Shown here: piece by piece, positions 7,501-14,532 of the stretch | Layout of the letters: each line of letters opens with the position of its first letter | Position numbering within the stretch: the stretch's first letter is position 1 | Assembly: GCA_025352265.1 (NCBI GenBank) | Contig: JANXTS010000072.1 | Span: forward strand, 1 to 35,735 | Length of the DNA stretch: 35,735 nt | Origin: Variovorax sp. | GTDB taxonomy: Bacteria; Pseudomonadota; Gammaproteobacteria; Burkholderiales; Burkholderiaceae_C | Direction of reading: 5' to 3' | Made by a program: the position numbers and the translations under genes | The notes under the pieces: model-generated | Database searches by the model: none | The model's input: the letters and a program-made list of their open reading frames with translations, nothing else | What the model was told of the DNA's origin: nothing

Positions 7501-9138
7501 TCAACGCATGAGCGCCTTGAAGCTCTCCAGTGCGACCTTCGGATGGACCACGCCATGGTAGACGGCGGGTATCTCGTGCTCCAGGTGCAGCAGGCCGTAC
7601 ACCGCATGCATCGCGCTGCGAACCGAATATTCGACGGTAAAGACAACGTCCTCCGCGATTTCCACGTATTGGCCGAGCAATGCAAAGTTGCGGGTGCCAC
7701 GCGGAACGACGGCGGGCCGGTCGCCCGGCTCGCGGCGCTCGAACTGGCTCGTGATGTACGGCAGCATTACCGGAATGACCGTGCTGGTACGGCGCACTTC
7801 GTCGAGGATGTCTTCGAAGCCGAGCTGGTGCATGAGCTCGGTCAGGATTTCTTCGCCGCTGCACTGAGCCATCGTCTTGTCGACGTAGTCGCCCTTCTTG
7901 TCGATGAAAAGGCCGTAGCCCCATAGCGTGTAGACGCCGTCGGGCTGGCCCGTGAAGTGCGGCGCATGCGGCACGACGATCGACATCAGCCACGGCGAGT
8001 CCTTGAAAGTCATGAGCCCGCCCGTGCCCGGCGCGTTGCCGGAGAACGCCTCGACACGCTTTACCAGTACCGGGTTGCGCAGCGTGACAGTGAAAGACTC
8101 CCACTTGCTCTCGTCGACGTTACCGTTGAACGCTTCTGGTCGACCCAGCGTCGGCACCCTGCGCGCCAGGTTTTCCCACAGCGTCCAGCCGCCGTCGCGC
8201 TTGTCTCGCAGCAGCGCGGGCGCGTGGTCGTTATCGCCGATGCGAGCATCGGCCGTCATCGAGCCGAGCGTGGCGAAGACCAGATCTTCGGGCCCGACAC
8301 GATGCGAGAAGAATTTGTGGTCGCGCATGCATTGAATGGCGACGACGCGCAACCCGTCGCCGGTCCGCGCGACTTCCGTCAGTTCCGCGAAATCCTCGAA
8401 GTCCATGTCCACCACCTTGGTACCGAACTCGAAAGCGACGCCCTGTTCGGCGAGCCAGTCCCGCATCGGCCGCACGATCGAGTCGTACTGGTTCAGGGCG
8501 GTGCGACGCACGCCGCCGAGCGTGTGGATGCGCGGCAGCTCCTGCAAAAAGCGCAGCAGATAGCGCCGCATTTCAACCGCGCTGTGCCAGTTCTGAAAGG
8601 CGAAGGTCGTACGCCACATCGCCCAGAAGTTGGAGTTAAAAAAGTGCTCGGTAAAGCAGTCGTCGATGCGCTTGGCGCCGAGCGTGCGCTCCGGCGTGGC
8701 CAGCAGGCGCAACACATCGAAGCGGTCGCGCGCGTCGAAGCCAAGATCGGCAGCATCCAGGATGCGATGCTGCCGATCGATGAGCCGTGCGTTGGCGTGC
8801 GATTGCAAGGCTTCGTTGAAATCCCACACCGCGTCTTTCAGCGACCCCGCGCCGTGACGGTCTGGCACGGAGTCCAGCACGTTCCACAGGCAGACATACG
8901 CCTCTTCGGTCCACATGCGCCCGCCGCGGGTCACATAGCCAGCGTCGGCGTTGCCTGAGCCGTCCAGTGCCCCACCTGCAACCTGCATCTCTTCGAGGAT
9001 GAAGATGTCCGTACCCTGGAATCCGCCATCGCGAATCAACAGCACGGCGGCCGACAGGGAGGCTATCCCGCCGCCAACAAGAAAGGCCCTGGGCCTGCCG
9101 TTCGAAGCTGAAGCTGAAGATGAAGTCGACGTGTTCAT
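7501..9138 (-). CDS. ohyA: Oleate hydratase (myosin-cross-reactive antigen family), variant active-site motif
   Basis: The enzyme adds water to cis-9 unsaturated fatty acids to give 10-hydroxy acids and uses FAD structurally. The frame gives 545 residues, close to the usual 550-590. Residues 18-30 (AFLVGGGIASLSA) form the Rossmann FAD-binding loop. Other family segments are FILEEMQVAGGALDG, TTFAFQNWHSAVEMRRY and GVYTLWGYGLF, plus the C-terminal segment NFALLGQYVEIAEDVVFTVE. The motif usually written RGGREM appears as RGGRMW (residues 71-76), so the glutamate thought to activate water in the best-studied enzymes is missing. Some oleate hydratases, including one from Rhodococcus as I recall, also lack it. 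The Ser-rich first 12 residues are low complexity and the true start could be slightly later. The gene is divergent from a two-component operon across a 150-base gap containing an FNR-like box. Confidence 0.92.
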   Translation of the reverse strand: MNTSTSSSASASNGRPRAFLVGGGIASLSAAVLLIRDGGFQGTDIFILEEMQVAGGALDGSGNADAGYVTRGGRMWTEEAYVCLWNVLDSVPDRHGAGSLKDAVWDFNEALQSHANARLIDRQHRILDAADLGFDARDRFDVLRLLATPERTLGAKRIDDCFTEHFFNSNFWAMWRTTFAFQNWHSAVEMRRYLLRFLQELPRIHTLGGVRRTALNQYDSIVRPMRDWLAEQGVAFEFGTKVVDMDFEDFAELTEVARTGDGLRVVAIQCMRDHKFFSHRVGPEDLVFATLGSMTADARIGDNDHAPALLRDKRDGGWTLWENLARRVPTLGRPEAFNGNVDESKWESFTVTLRNPVLVKRVEAFSGNAPGTGGLMTFKDSPWLMSIVVPHAPHFTGQPDGVYTLWGYGLFIDKKGDYVDKTMAQCSGEEILTELMHQLGFEDILDEVRRTSTVIPVMLPYITSQFERREPGDRPAVVPRGTRNFALLGQYVEIAEDVVFTVEYSVRSAMHAVYGLLHLEHEIPAVYHGVVHPKVALESFKALMR

Positions 9139-9216
9139 GAGCGTGTGCAGGCTGAGGTTGATTGGGTGAGCAACATTGCGCAGCGTTGATTGAAAGGGTC
9201 GGCCGCGTGTTACGGC

Positions 9217-9230
9217 TTGATCCAGGTCAA
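9217..9230. promoter_or_regulatory. FNR/Anr-type box upstream of the response regulator-hybrid kinase operon
   Basis: TTGATCCAGGTCAA matches the consensus TTGAT-N4-ATCAA with one change in the right half (GTCAA). The centre (9223.5) is about 65 bases upstream of the GTG start at 9289 and 85 bases from the oleate hydratase start at 9138, so either gene could be the target. The -10 elements at the ideal class II distance are poor on both sides. An FNR-family regulator with the matching recognition residues is encoded at 12108-12878. Confidence 0.5.
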
Positions 9231-9288
9231 TCCACGATCAATGTCCGCTGCAGGACACAACGACTTCGCTTGCATCTAACATGACCCC

Positions 9289-10041
9289 GTGCCCGCCAAC
9301 GCCATTCACATAGCCGTCCTCGACGACGAAACCGAGATCACCCTGCTGCTGGCCAGCTACCTGCAGGGCCACGGTTTTCGCGTCAGCCAGCGCCATTCAG
9401 GCCGATCTCTGCTCGAGCTGATGCGGCAAGATCCGGCGGCTGTCGTCCTGCTCGACCTCGGCTTGCCGGGTGAAGACGGCATCACCATCGCGCGCCAGCT
9501 GCGGGAGCGTTGGCAATGCGGACTGGTGATCGTGACGGGCCGTGGAGATGCCGTCGACAAGGTGGTTGGCCTGGAGATCGGCGCCGACGACTACGTGACC
9601 AAGCCCTTCGATTTGCGCGAACTGCTTGCGCGCATCCGCGCCGTGCTGCGCCGCACTGCTGCGCCGCCGGCAGCAACGCTTGCGACGTTAGAAAACGTCG
9701 CGGCTGCCCCGGACGCGCCACCCACGCTGCTTCGCTTTTGCGGCTGGACGCTGGATGTAGCCGCACGTCGGCTCATTGCGGAACAAGGCGACGAGGTGCC
9801 GCTCACCACAGGCGAGTTCGATCTGCTTCGCGTCATGGCCGAAAACGCCGGTCGCGTGTTGTCGCGCGACTTTTTGCTGGAGCGCACGCGAGGCCGCGAT
9901 GGTGGCCCGTTCGATCGAACCATCGACGTGCAGATCGGTCGTCTGCGCCGCAAGCTGGGCGACGATCCGAACCTGCCACGCGTCGTCAAGTCGGTGCGCG
10001 GCGCCGGCTATCTTTTCGTGCCTGACGTCGTGTCGGCATGA
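9289..10041 (+). CDS. OmpR-family response regulator
   Basis: A 250-residue receiver-winged-helix regulator. The receiver shows the acidic pair D12-D13, phospho-acceptor D56 in VVLLDLGLPGEDG, T83 and K105 in DDYVTKPFD. A longer than usual Ala/Pro linker (about residues 126-145) precedes the DNA-binding half, which has LTTGEFDLLRVMAENAGRVL, then TIDVQIGRLRRKLGDD and VRGAGYLF. The start is GTG 9289; the ATG at 9281 is in another frame, and no clear Shine-Dalgarno sequence is visible, so translation may be weak. The hybrid kinase gene begins 13 bases after the stop, forming one operon. An FNR-type box lies upstream, which suggests oxygen- or redox-dependent expression. The target genes are unknown; the nearby stress and phosphoketolase genes are plausible. 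Confidence 0.9.
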   Translation: MPANAIHIAVLDDETEITLLLASYLQGHGFRVSQRHSGRSLLELMRQDPAAVVLLDLGLPGEDGITIARQLRERWQCGLVIVTGRGDAVDKVVGLEIGADDYVTKPFDLRELLARIRAVLRRTAAPPAATLATLENVAAAPDAPPTLLRFCGWTLDVAARRLIAEQGDEVPLTTGEFDLLRVMAENAGRVLSRDFLLERTRGRDGGPFDRTIDVQIGRLRRKLGDDPNLPRVVKSVRGAGYLFVPDVVSA

Positions 10042-10054
10042 ACGTCTCGGCGGC

Positions 10055-12154
10055 ATGACAAATCACCCCCGGCCAGTCGTTCCCGGATTCGACGATGGCA
10101 CCGTGTTCCGCTCGCTCTTCGCCGCGTATCCCGATGCGTTGCTGGTGGTCGATCAGCAGGGCGTGATCGTGTTGGCAAACCCGACCGCGCTGGAGTTGCT
10201 CGGCTATGCCGCGAACGAACTCGTTGGCATGTCGGTCGACACGCTGGTGCCCGACGCGATCCGCCCGCGCCACGCCGCCTACCGCGAGGGCTATGCCGAG
10301 CACCCACGCACGCGCCCGATGGGAACGCAGATGGACCTTGTCGCCAAACGGCGCGACGGCAGTGAAGTAATCGTCGAAATTTCGCTGAGTCCCCTTGACG
10401 ACCATGGCCTGCCGCTGGTGGTCGCAGCCATCCGCAGCGTCGCGTCGTACCCGCGCGTCCGGCAAGCTTTGCAACGCGCACGCTACGCAGAGCATCTGGC
10501 GCAGTTCAGCCGTCACGCCGTCGACGTGGCGGACCTCCATCTGTTGCTGGAGCAGGTGCCGGTCATCGCCGCCGAGGCACTGCAGGTCGAAACTGCCAAA
10601 GTGCTGTTGCTCGAACCCAGCGGTGTCGAATTTCGAATCGCCGCAGGTGTCGGCCTGCTGCCCGAGGAAGCCATCGGGGACTGCATCGCGAACGAACCCG
10701 GGTCGCCGGCCGGCTTCGTGGCTGCGAGCGGCGAGTCGGTGCTGATGGGCGACTACGCCGCGGAATCGCGCTTCACCATTCCATCGCACTACCTGGCCGC
10801 CGGCTTCGTCTGCGAGATCTCCGTTCCGCTGGCGGACCGCGGTCGCAACATCGGTGTGCTTTCGGTGCGCTCGCGGACGGCCAAACGCTTCGGCGACGAA
10901 GAAGTGCGTTTTCTCGAATCGTTGTCCAGCTTGCTGGCCACCGTCTTGCAACGCACGCAGATCGAAGAGGCGCTCGGCCATGCGCAGCGGCTCGAAAGCG
11001 TGGGGCAGCTCACGGGCGGCATCGCTCACGACTTCAACAACCTGCTGACGGTGATCTCCGGCAATCTGCAGGTGCTGGAAGACTCGCCGGGCTGCGCTGC
11101 CGACGAGTTTTCGCAACAACTCATCGGCGCGGCCATCCGCGCGACGCGCCGTGGCGCCGAGCTGACCGGCAAGCTGCTCGCCTTTTCGCGGCGGCAGGTG
11201 CTGCAGCCCACCATCGTCGACACGCGCGCCCTGCTCGTCTCGCTGACCGACATGCTGCGCCGCACGCTAGACCAGCGAATCGCCATCACGCTCGTGGCCG
11301 ATGCTGCGCTGTGCATGGCCGATGCCGGCCAGCTGGAGTCGGCCCTGCTCAACATCGCGATCAACTCGCGCGACGCCATGCCGCATGGCGGGACGCTCTC
11401 TTTTTCTTGCAGCATCGTGTCGTCGCTGCCGGCTGACCTGGGTATCGAGCGAGCCGCTGGCGGCAGCCGGTCGGAGCGGACCGACTACGTTGCGATCGCC
11501 ATGTCCGACACAGGCGAGGGCATGCCCGAGACCGTGCAGGAGCGTGCCTTCGAACCGTTCTTCACGACCAAGGAAGCCGGTCGCGGCACCGGGCTCGGAC
11601 TGTCGACGGTGTATGGCTTTGCCAAGCAGTCGCACGGCGCGGTCAAGCTCGTCAGCGCGCCAGGTGCGGGCACGACGGTCACCCTGTTTTTGCCACGCGC
11701 CGATGACAGCGACTACCTTGACAACGATGACGCGATCGACGCCACGCCCGGCAACTTGCCGCAGGGGCTCCGCGTTCTGTTGGTCGAAGACGATGTGGAA
11801 GTACGCGGCGTGCTGCACAGGTTCCTCGCGTCGATGGGATGCGAAGTCACGGCATGTGCCCAGGCCGAGCAGGCGCTGACCGCACTGATGGCCGACGACA
11901 GGATCGACCTGCTCTTGACCGACATCGCGCTCGGCGTCGGCATGCAGGGCACCGAGCTGGCCTCCAGGTCGCATGCACTGCGACCGGCGCTGGCGGTGCT
12001 GCTGATGTCTGGTTTTTCCAGCGAGTTGGCAGACGCCCCCCCCGATTGGGAATTGCTGGCAAAGCCGTGTACGCGTCTCGACCTGGAGCGCGCGATGGTG
12101 CGGGCGCTCAGTGCAACGCCACCGCCGCCGTTGCTGCCGATCCGCGCTGCATGA
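10055..12154 (+). CDS. Cytoplasmic hybrid sensor histidine kinase, PAS-GAF-HisKA-HATPase-receiver
   Basis: A 699-residue protein without membrane segments. The PAS domain (about 10-130) has FAAYPDALLVVDQQGVIVLA and NPTALELLGYAANEL. A GAF domain (about 155-305) follows, then HisKA with H325 in GGIAHDFNNLLTVI. The ATPase domain (about 430-545) has NIAINSRDAMPHGG, SDTGEGM and GTGLGLSTV. A C-terminal receiver (about 570-690) has D623 in LLLTDIALG and K in LLAKPCT. The dimerisation motif is of the HDFNN class common in PAS-rich soluble kinases. ATG 10055 was chosen because it follows the regulator stop by 13 bases; the frame is open further upstream but overlaps the regulator gene. The last 47 bases overlap the convergent FNR-family gene. 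The PAS and GAF domains suggest sensing of redox state, oxygen or a small ligand, which is inference. Confidence 0.9.
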   Translation: MTNHPRPVVPGFDDGTVFRSLFAAYPDALLVVDQQGVIVLANPTALELLGYAANELVGMSVDTLVPDAIRPRHAAYREGYAEHPRTRPMGTQMDLVAKRRDGSEVIVEISLSPLDDHGLPLVVAAIRSVASYPRVRQALQRARYAEHLAQFSRHAVDVADLHLLLEQVPVIAAEALQVETAKVLLLEPSGVEFRIAAGVGLLPEEAIGDCIANEPGSPAGFVAASGESVLMGDYAAESRFTIPSHYLAAGFVCEISVPLADRGRNIGVLSVRSRTAKRFGDEEVRFLESLSSLLATVLQRTQIEEALGHAQRLESVGQLTGGIAHDFNNLLTVISGNLQVLEDSPGCAADEFSQQLIGAAIRATRRGAELTGKLLAFSRRQVLQPTIVDTRALLVSLTDMLRRTLDQRIAITLVADAALCMADAGQLESALLNIAINSRDAMPHGGTLSFSCSIVSSLPADLGIERAAGGSRSERTDYVAIAMSDTGEGMPETVQERAFEPFFTTKEAGRGTGLGLSTVYGFAKQSHGAVKLVSAPGAGTTVTLFLPRADDSDYLDNDDAIDATPGNLPQGLRVLLVEDDVEVRGVLHRFLASMGCEVTACAQAEQALTALMADDRIDLLLTDIALGVGMQGTELASRSHALRPALAVLLMSGFSSELADAPPDWELLAKPCTRLDLERAMVRALSATPPPPLLPIRAA

Positions 12155-12878
12155 AGGCGGTCAATGCTTCGACGTGCGGAATGTGGATGTCGCGGCGTCC
12201 CTTTTCCGAGAAGCGGATCACGTCGCCGCGTGCCAGTCGCGACAACGCACGGCTCACCGACTCGAGCGTCATGCCGAGGTAGTTGCCGATCTCTGCGCGT
12301 GTCATGCGCAGCGTGAACTGGTCTGTGCGCAGACCGCGCTGAGCGAGCGCTTCGGCCCAGTAGCGCAGAAAGCCGGCCACGCGGGCATCGGCCGACAGCG
12401 TGCACATCGACAGCATCGAGTCTTGCTCGCGCACCAGTTCGCGGCTCATGGTCTGGTGCAATGCGGTCAGCAAGGCGGGAGTGCGCAAACTGGCGCGCAA
12501 CAAGTCGTCGTAGCGGATAGCCCACAGCTCGCCGGTGTCCATGGCGATCGCGTCGCAGCCGTATTGCGACGTGGCCATGCCGTCCAGGCCGAGCCAGTCG
12601 CCCTTCAGGTGCAGGCCAACCACTTGTTCGCGGCCTTCGCTCGACAGGTTCACCATCTTGAAGAAGCCGGCGTTGACCACGTACAGGCATTCGAATTCCT
12701 GCCCCGCCTGATACACCGAATCGCCGGCATGCACCACACGCTTGGTGATCGGCACGCTCTGTTCGATCAGCTGCAGCATGTCGCCGATGCGTTGCAGCGA
12801 GCCCTCTACAGCGCTCGGGAGGGATGCGAATGCGCGGTTCGAAACTGGTATCGGTTGCTGCAGGGCGGCGTATGACAT
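12108..12878 (-). CDS. Crp/Fnr-family transcriptional regulator without the FNR iron-sulphur cysteines
   Basis: A 256-residue protein with an N-terminal cyclic-nucleotide-binding-type beta-roll (about 30-150), a dimer helix and a C-terminal helix-turn-helix. The recognition region RAEIGNYLGMTLESVSR carries E206, S209 and R210, equivalent to the three residues E. coli FNR uses to read TTGAT-N4-ATCAA. That fits the FNR-type boxes at 9217, 13021 and 13890. The cysteines seen are C64, C108 and C159; there is none in the N-terminal 60 residues, so the [4Fe-4S] oxygen sensor of FNR is absent. It is therefore more like FixK, DNR or other cluster-free members, possibly controlled by expression level, haem/NO or another signal. 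Its 3' end overlaps the hybrid kinase gene on the opposite strand by 47 bases. The upstream gap is shared with a divergent gene. Confidence 0.9.
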   Translation of the reverse strand: MSYAALQQPIPVSNRAFASLPSAVEGSLQRIGDMLQLIEQSVPITKRVVHAGDSVYQAGQEFECLYVVNAGFFKMVNLSSEGREQVVGLHLKGDWLGLDGMATSQYGCDAIAMDTGELWAIRYDDLLRASLRTPALLTALHQTMSRELVREQDSMLSMCTLSADARVAGFLRYWAEALAQRGLRTDQFTLRMTRAEIGNYLGMTLESVSRALSRLARGDVIRFSEKGRRDIHIPHVEALTAFMQRGSAATAAVALH

Positions 12879-13020
12879 GGTGGGTTCCTTGTGGGTTCCT
12901 GGTGGAGTGAACAGAGCCTATTCGCCGACTGCAACAGCTTCGCCAACGCAGCGGCGCGTTGCGTAACAGAGCGTCAACGCTTTGTGTCTTGGCGGTACTG
13001 CCCTCTTTTCGGGCGATGGG

Positions 13021-13034
13021 TTGACGCACGTCAA
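13021..13034. promoter_or_regulatory. FNR-type box between the Crp/Fnr regulator gene and the OTC-like gene
   Basis: TTGACGCACGTCAA is a perfect palindrome of the TTGAC-N4-GTCAA form, a common variant of the FNR/Anr box. It lies in the 194-base divergent gap (12879-13072). For the rightward gene the centre is 45 bases upstream of ATG 13073. TAAGGT at 13056-13061 is a plausible -10 for a class II promoter, but transcription would then start only a few bases before the ATG. Autoregulation of the regulator gene is the other possibility. Confidence 0.65.
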
Positions 13035-13072
13035 CTGCAGAATCACCGGCGCACCTAAGGTTGGAGTCGTCT

Positions 13073-13846
13073 ATGAACCTGCCTGCTGCATCCGTCGATA
13101 GAACTCTCTGGTCAAGCCAGGGCCTGGGCGGAGCCGACGTTCGACGTACGTTCGACCTCGCGCGCCACCTCAAAGCCAACGCCGTGGTCGGCGAGGGGCT
13201 GCCGCTCGCCGGCAAAAATCTGGCGTTGTTGCGGGCCACGCCGGCGCAGCCTGAAGACTCCATGTTCCACGGCACCGCCACCGCGTTGGGTGCCCGCGTG
13301 GCGCACGTGTGGTTGGGCGATTCGATCGGCCCGCCGGGCAGCGAGTTGCAGAACGTGCCGAAGATGCTCGGCCGGCTCTACGACGCAGTCGACTGCGGGA
13401 GCGTGTCGGCCGTCGCGGCTTTACAGATCGAAAACCAGGCCGGCATTCCCGTCTACCGCGGGCTCGAAGCTCACCCCACCACGGTGCTGGCGGATCTGAT
13501 GGCGCTGTGCGAGCAGCGAGCAACGAACACCCCCAACACCGCCCCGGATACCACTTCAATTGCCGCCAAGGCGTCGATGCTCTTCATCGGCGACGCGACA
13601 ACCGGTCGTGCGCAAAGCTTCTTGCAAGGCGCCCGACAGTTGGACTTCGATGTTCACTTCATCAAGACCGTCGCGGAGGCGGCTCGGGATGCATCGGAGT
13701 TTGCTGCGGCCTTCGTCGTCGACGCGAGCGATCCCGCGCACTGGGCGTTGGACGGTCCGTCCACGCACGTCGACGATGCGCAACGGAGCACGAACCATGG
13801 CTTCGTGCTGCAGGCGGTGCTGCTGATTACCCTGCTCGCGCGCTGA
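13073..13846 (+). CDS. Shortened ornithine/aspartate carbamoyltransferase-like protein, probably non-catalytic
   Basis: A 257-residue protein; real ornithine carbamoyltransferases (OTCs) have about 310-340. The order of segments follows OTC: DLARHLKANAVVGE, LAGKNLALLRATP, ATALGARVAHVWLGDS, MLGRLYDAVDCGS, AGIPVYRGLEAHPTTVLADL. A second-domain opening KASMLFIGDATTGRAQSFL and an OTC-like last helix follow. The carbamoyl-phosphate loop STRTR is absent (ATPAQPEDS instead), HPCQ is HPTT, and the HCLP ornithine motif is missing (VVDASDP). The second domain is also much reduced. This assignment rests on recognising the pattern by eye. ATG 13073 has GGAG 6 bases upstream. It sits between an FNR-type regulator and stress or phosphoketolase genes and has an FNR box upstream. 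A role as a binding or regulatory protein is likelier than catalysis. Confidence 0.72.
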   Translation: MNLPAASVDRTLWSSQGLGGADVRRTFDLARHLKANAVVGEGLPLAGKNLALLRATPAQPEDSMFHGTATALGARVAHVWLGDSIGPPGSELQNVPKMLGRLYDAVDCGSVSAVAALQIENQAGIPVYRGLEAHPTTVLADLMALCEQRATNTPNTAPDTTSIAAKASMLFIGDATTGRAQSFLQGARQLDFDVHFIKTVAEAARDASEFAAAFVVDASDPAHWALDGPSTHVDDAQRSTNHGFVLQAVLLITLLAR

Positions 13847-13889
13847 AGCTCGGCGCGCCGAGACGACCCGCTGGCGACGCCGGTTTCTC

Positions 13890-13930
13890 TTGATCTTCAT
13901 CAAGCCCGGCCGCAACACGCCTTCCATACT
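13890..13930 (+). promoter_or_regulatory. FNR-dependent class II promoter upstream of the universal stress protein-phosphoketolase genes
   Basis: TTGATCTTCATCAA (13890-13903) is an exact match to the FNR/Anr consensus. Its centre is 13896.5, so a class II start site is predicted near 13938. CATACT at 13925-13930 is then at the expected -10 position. The following gene begins near 13984 and the phosphoketolase gene follows it closely. This is the strongest regulatory prediction in the window. Confidence 0.75.
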
Positions 13931-13983
13931 GAACCCATCGACATTCGTCCCCTCACGGCCTCCTCATTCAGAAAGAGCACGTC

Positions 13984-14511
13984 ACGTACCAAAAGATCCT
14001 GGTCCCTATCGACGGCAGTGCGACCTCTGCCCGTGGCCTCGAAGAAGCGATCCGGCTGGCCCAACTAACCGGTGGTCAGCTCCGGCTGGTTCATGTGACC
14101 GATGAACTGTCCGCCGGCTTCGCGATGGAGTGCTACGCGGGCTCGGGCGACTGGCTGACGACCGTGCGCGAAAACGGCGCCAACCTGTTTCAGGCAGCGA
14201 TAGCGACCGTCAAGGCGGCCGGCGTGCCGGTCGACTCCGTATTGCTAGACGGCCTCGCCGCCACGGTAGAGCTGCTGGTGACCACGCTAGCGACGGCGTG
14301 GGGGGCGGATTTGATCGTGCTCGGTACCCACGGACGCCGTGGCGTCGGGCGCGCGTTTCTCGGCAGCAGTGCCGAACAGGTGCTGCGCCATTCACCGGTG
14401 CCGGTGTTGCTCGTGCGTGCACCGGAAGTTCCGGACACGGCTACGAATACCGCCGCATCGAGCCAGACAACGCATGCGAAATTGCCGTCCGCAGCGCTGT
14501 CGATCGAGTAA
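13984..14511 (+). CDS. Universal stress protein (UspA family), apparent ACG start codon
   Basis: The protein begins (X)[21 protein letters not shown], the standard Usp opening, where X is encoded by ACG at 13984. No ATG, GTG or TTG lies in frame between the stop at 13930 and this point. AAAGAG at 13972-13977 is well spaced as a ribosome binding site, so either ACG is a rare start or an ATG was changed by mutation or sequence error. Starting at GTG 14095 would remove the first strand and the nucleotide-binding Asp. Near the C-terminus [20 protein letters not shown] matches the ATP-binding pattern G-x2-G-x9-G-S/T, followed by [10 protein letters not shown]. The extra 25-residue tail is low complexity. 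It probably lies in one transcript with phosphoketolase from the FNR-type promoter. The family is induced by stress, starvation and low oxygen. Confidence 0.85.
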   Translation, partial: TYQKILVPIDGSATSARGLEEAIRLAQLTGGQLRLVHVTDELSAGFAMECYAGSGDWLTTVRENGANLFQAAIATVKAAGVPVDSVLLDGLAATVELLVTTLATAWGADLIVLGTHGRRGVGRAFLGSSAEQVLRHSPVPVLLVRAPEVPDTATNTAASSQTTHAKLPSAALSIE

Positions 14512-14532
14512 GCCAGTGCCAGTGCGGTGCCT

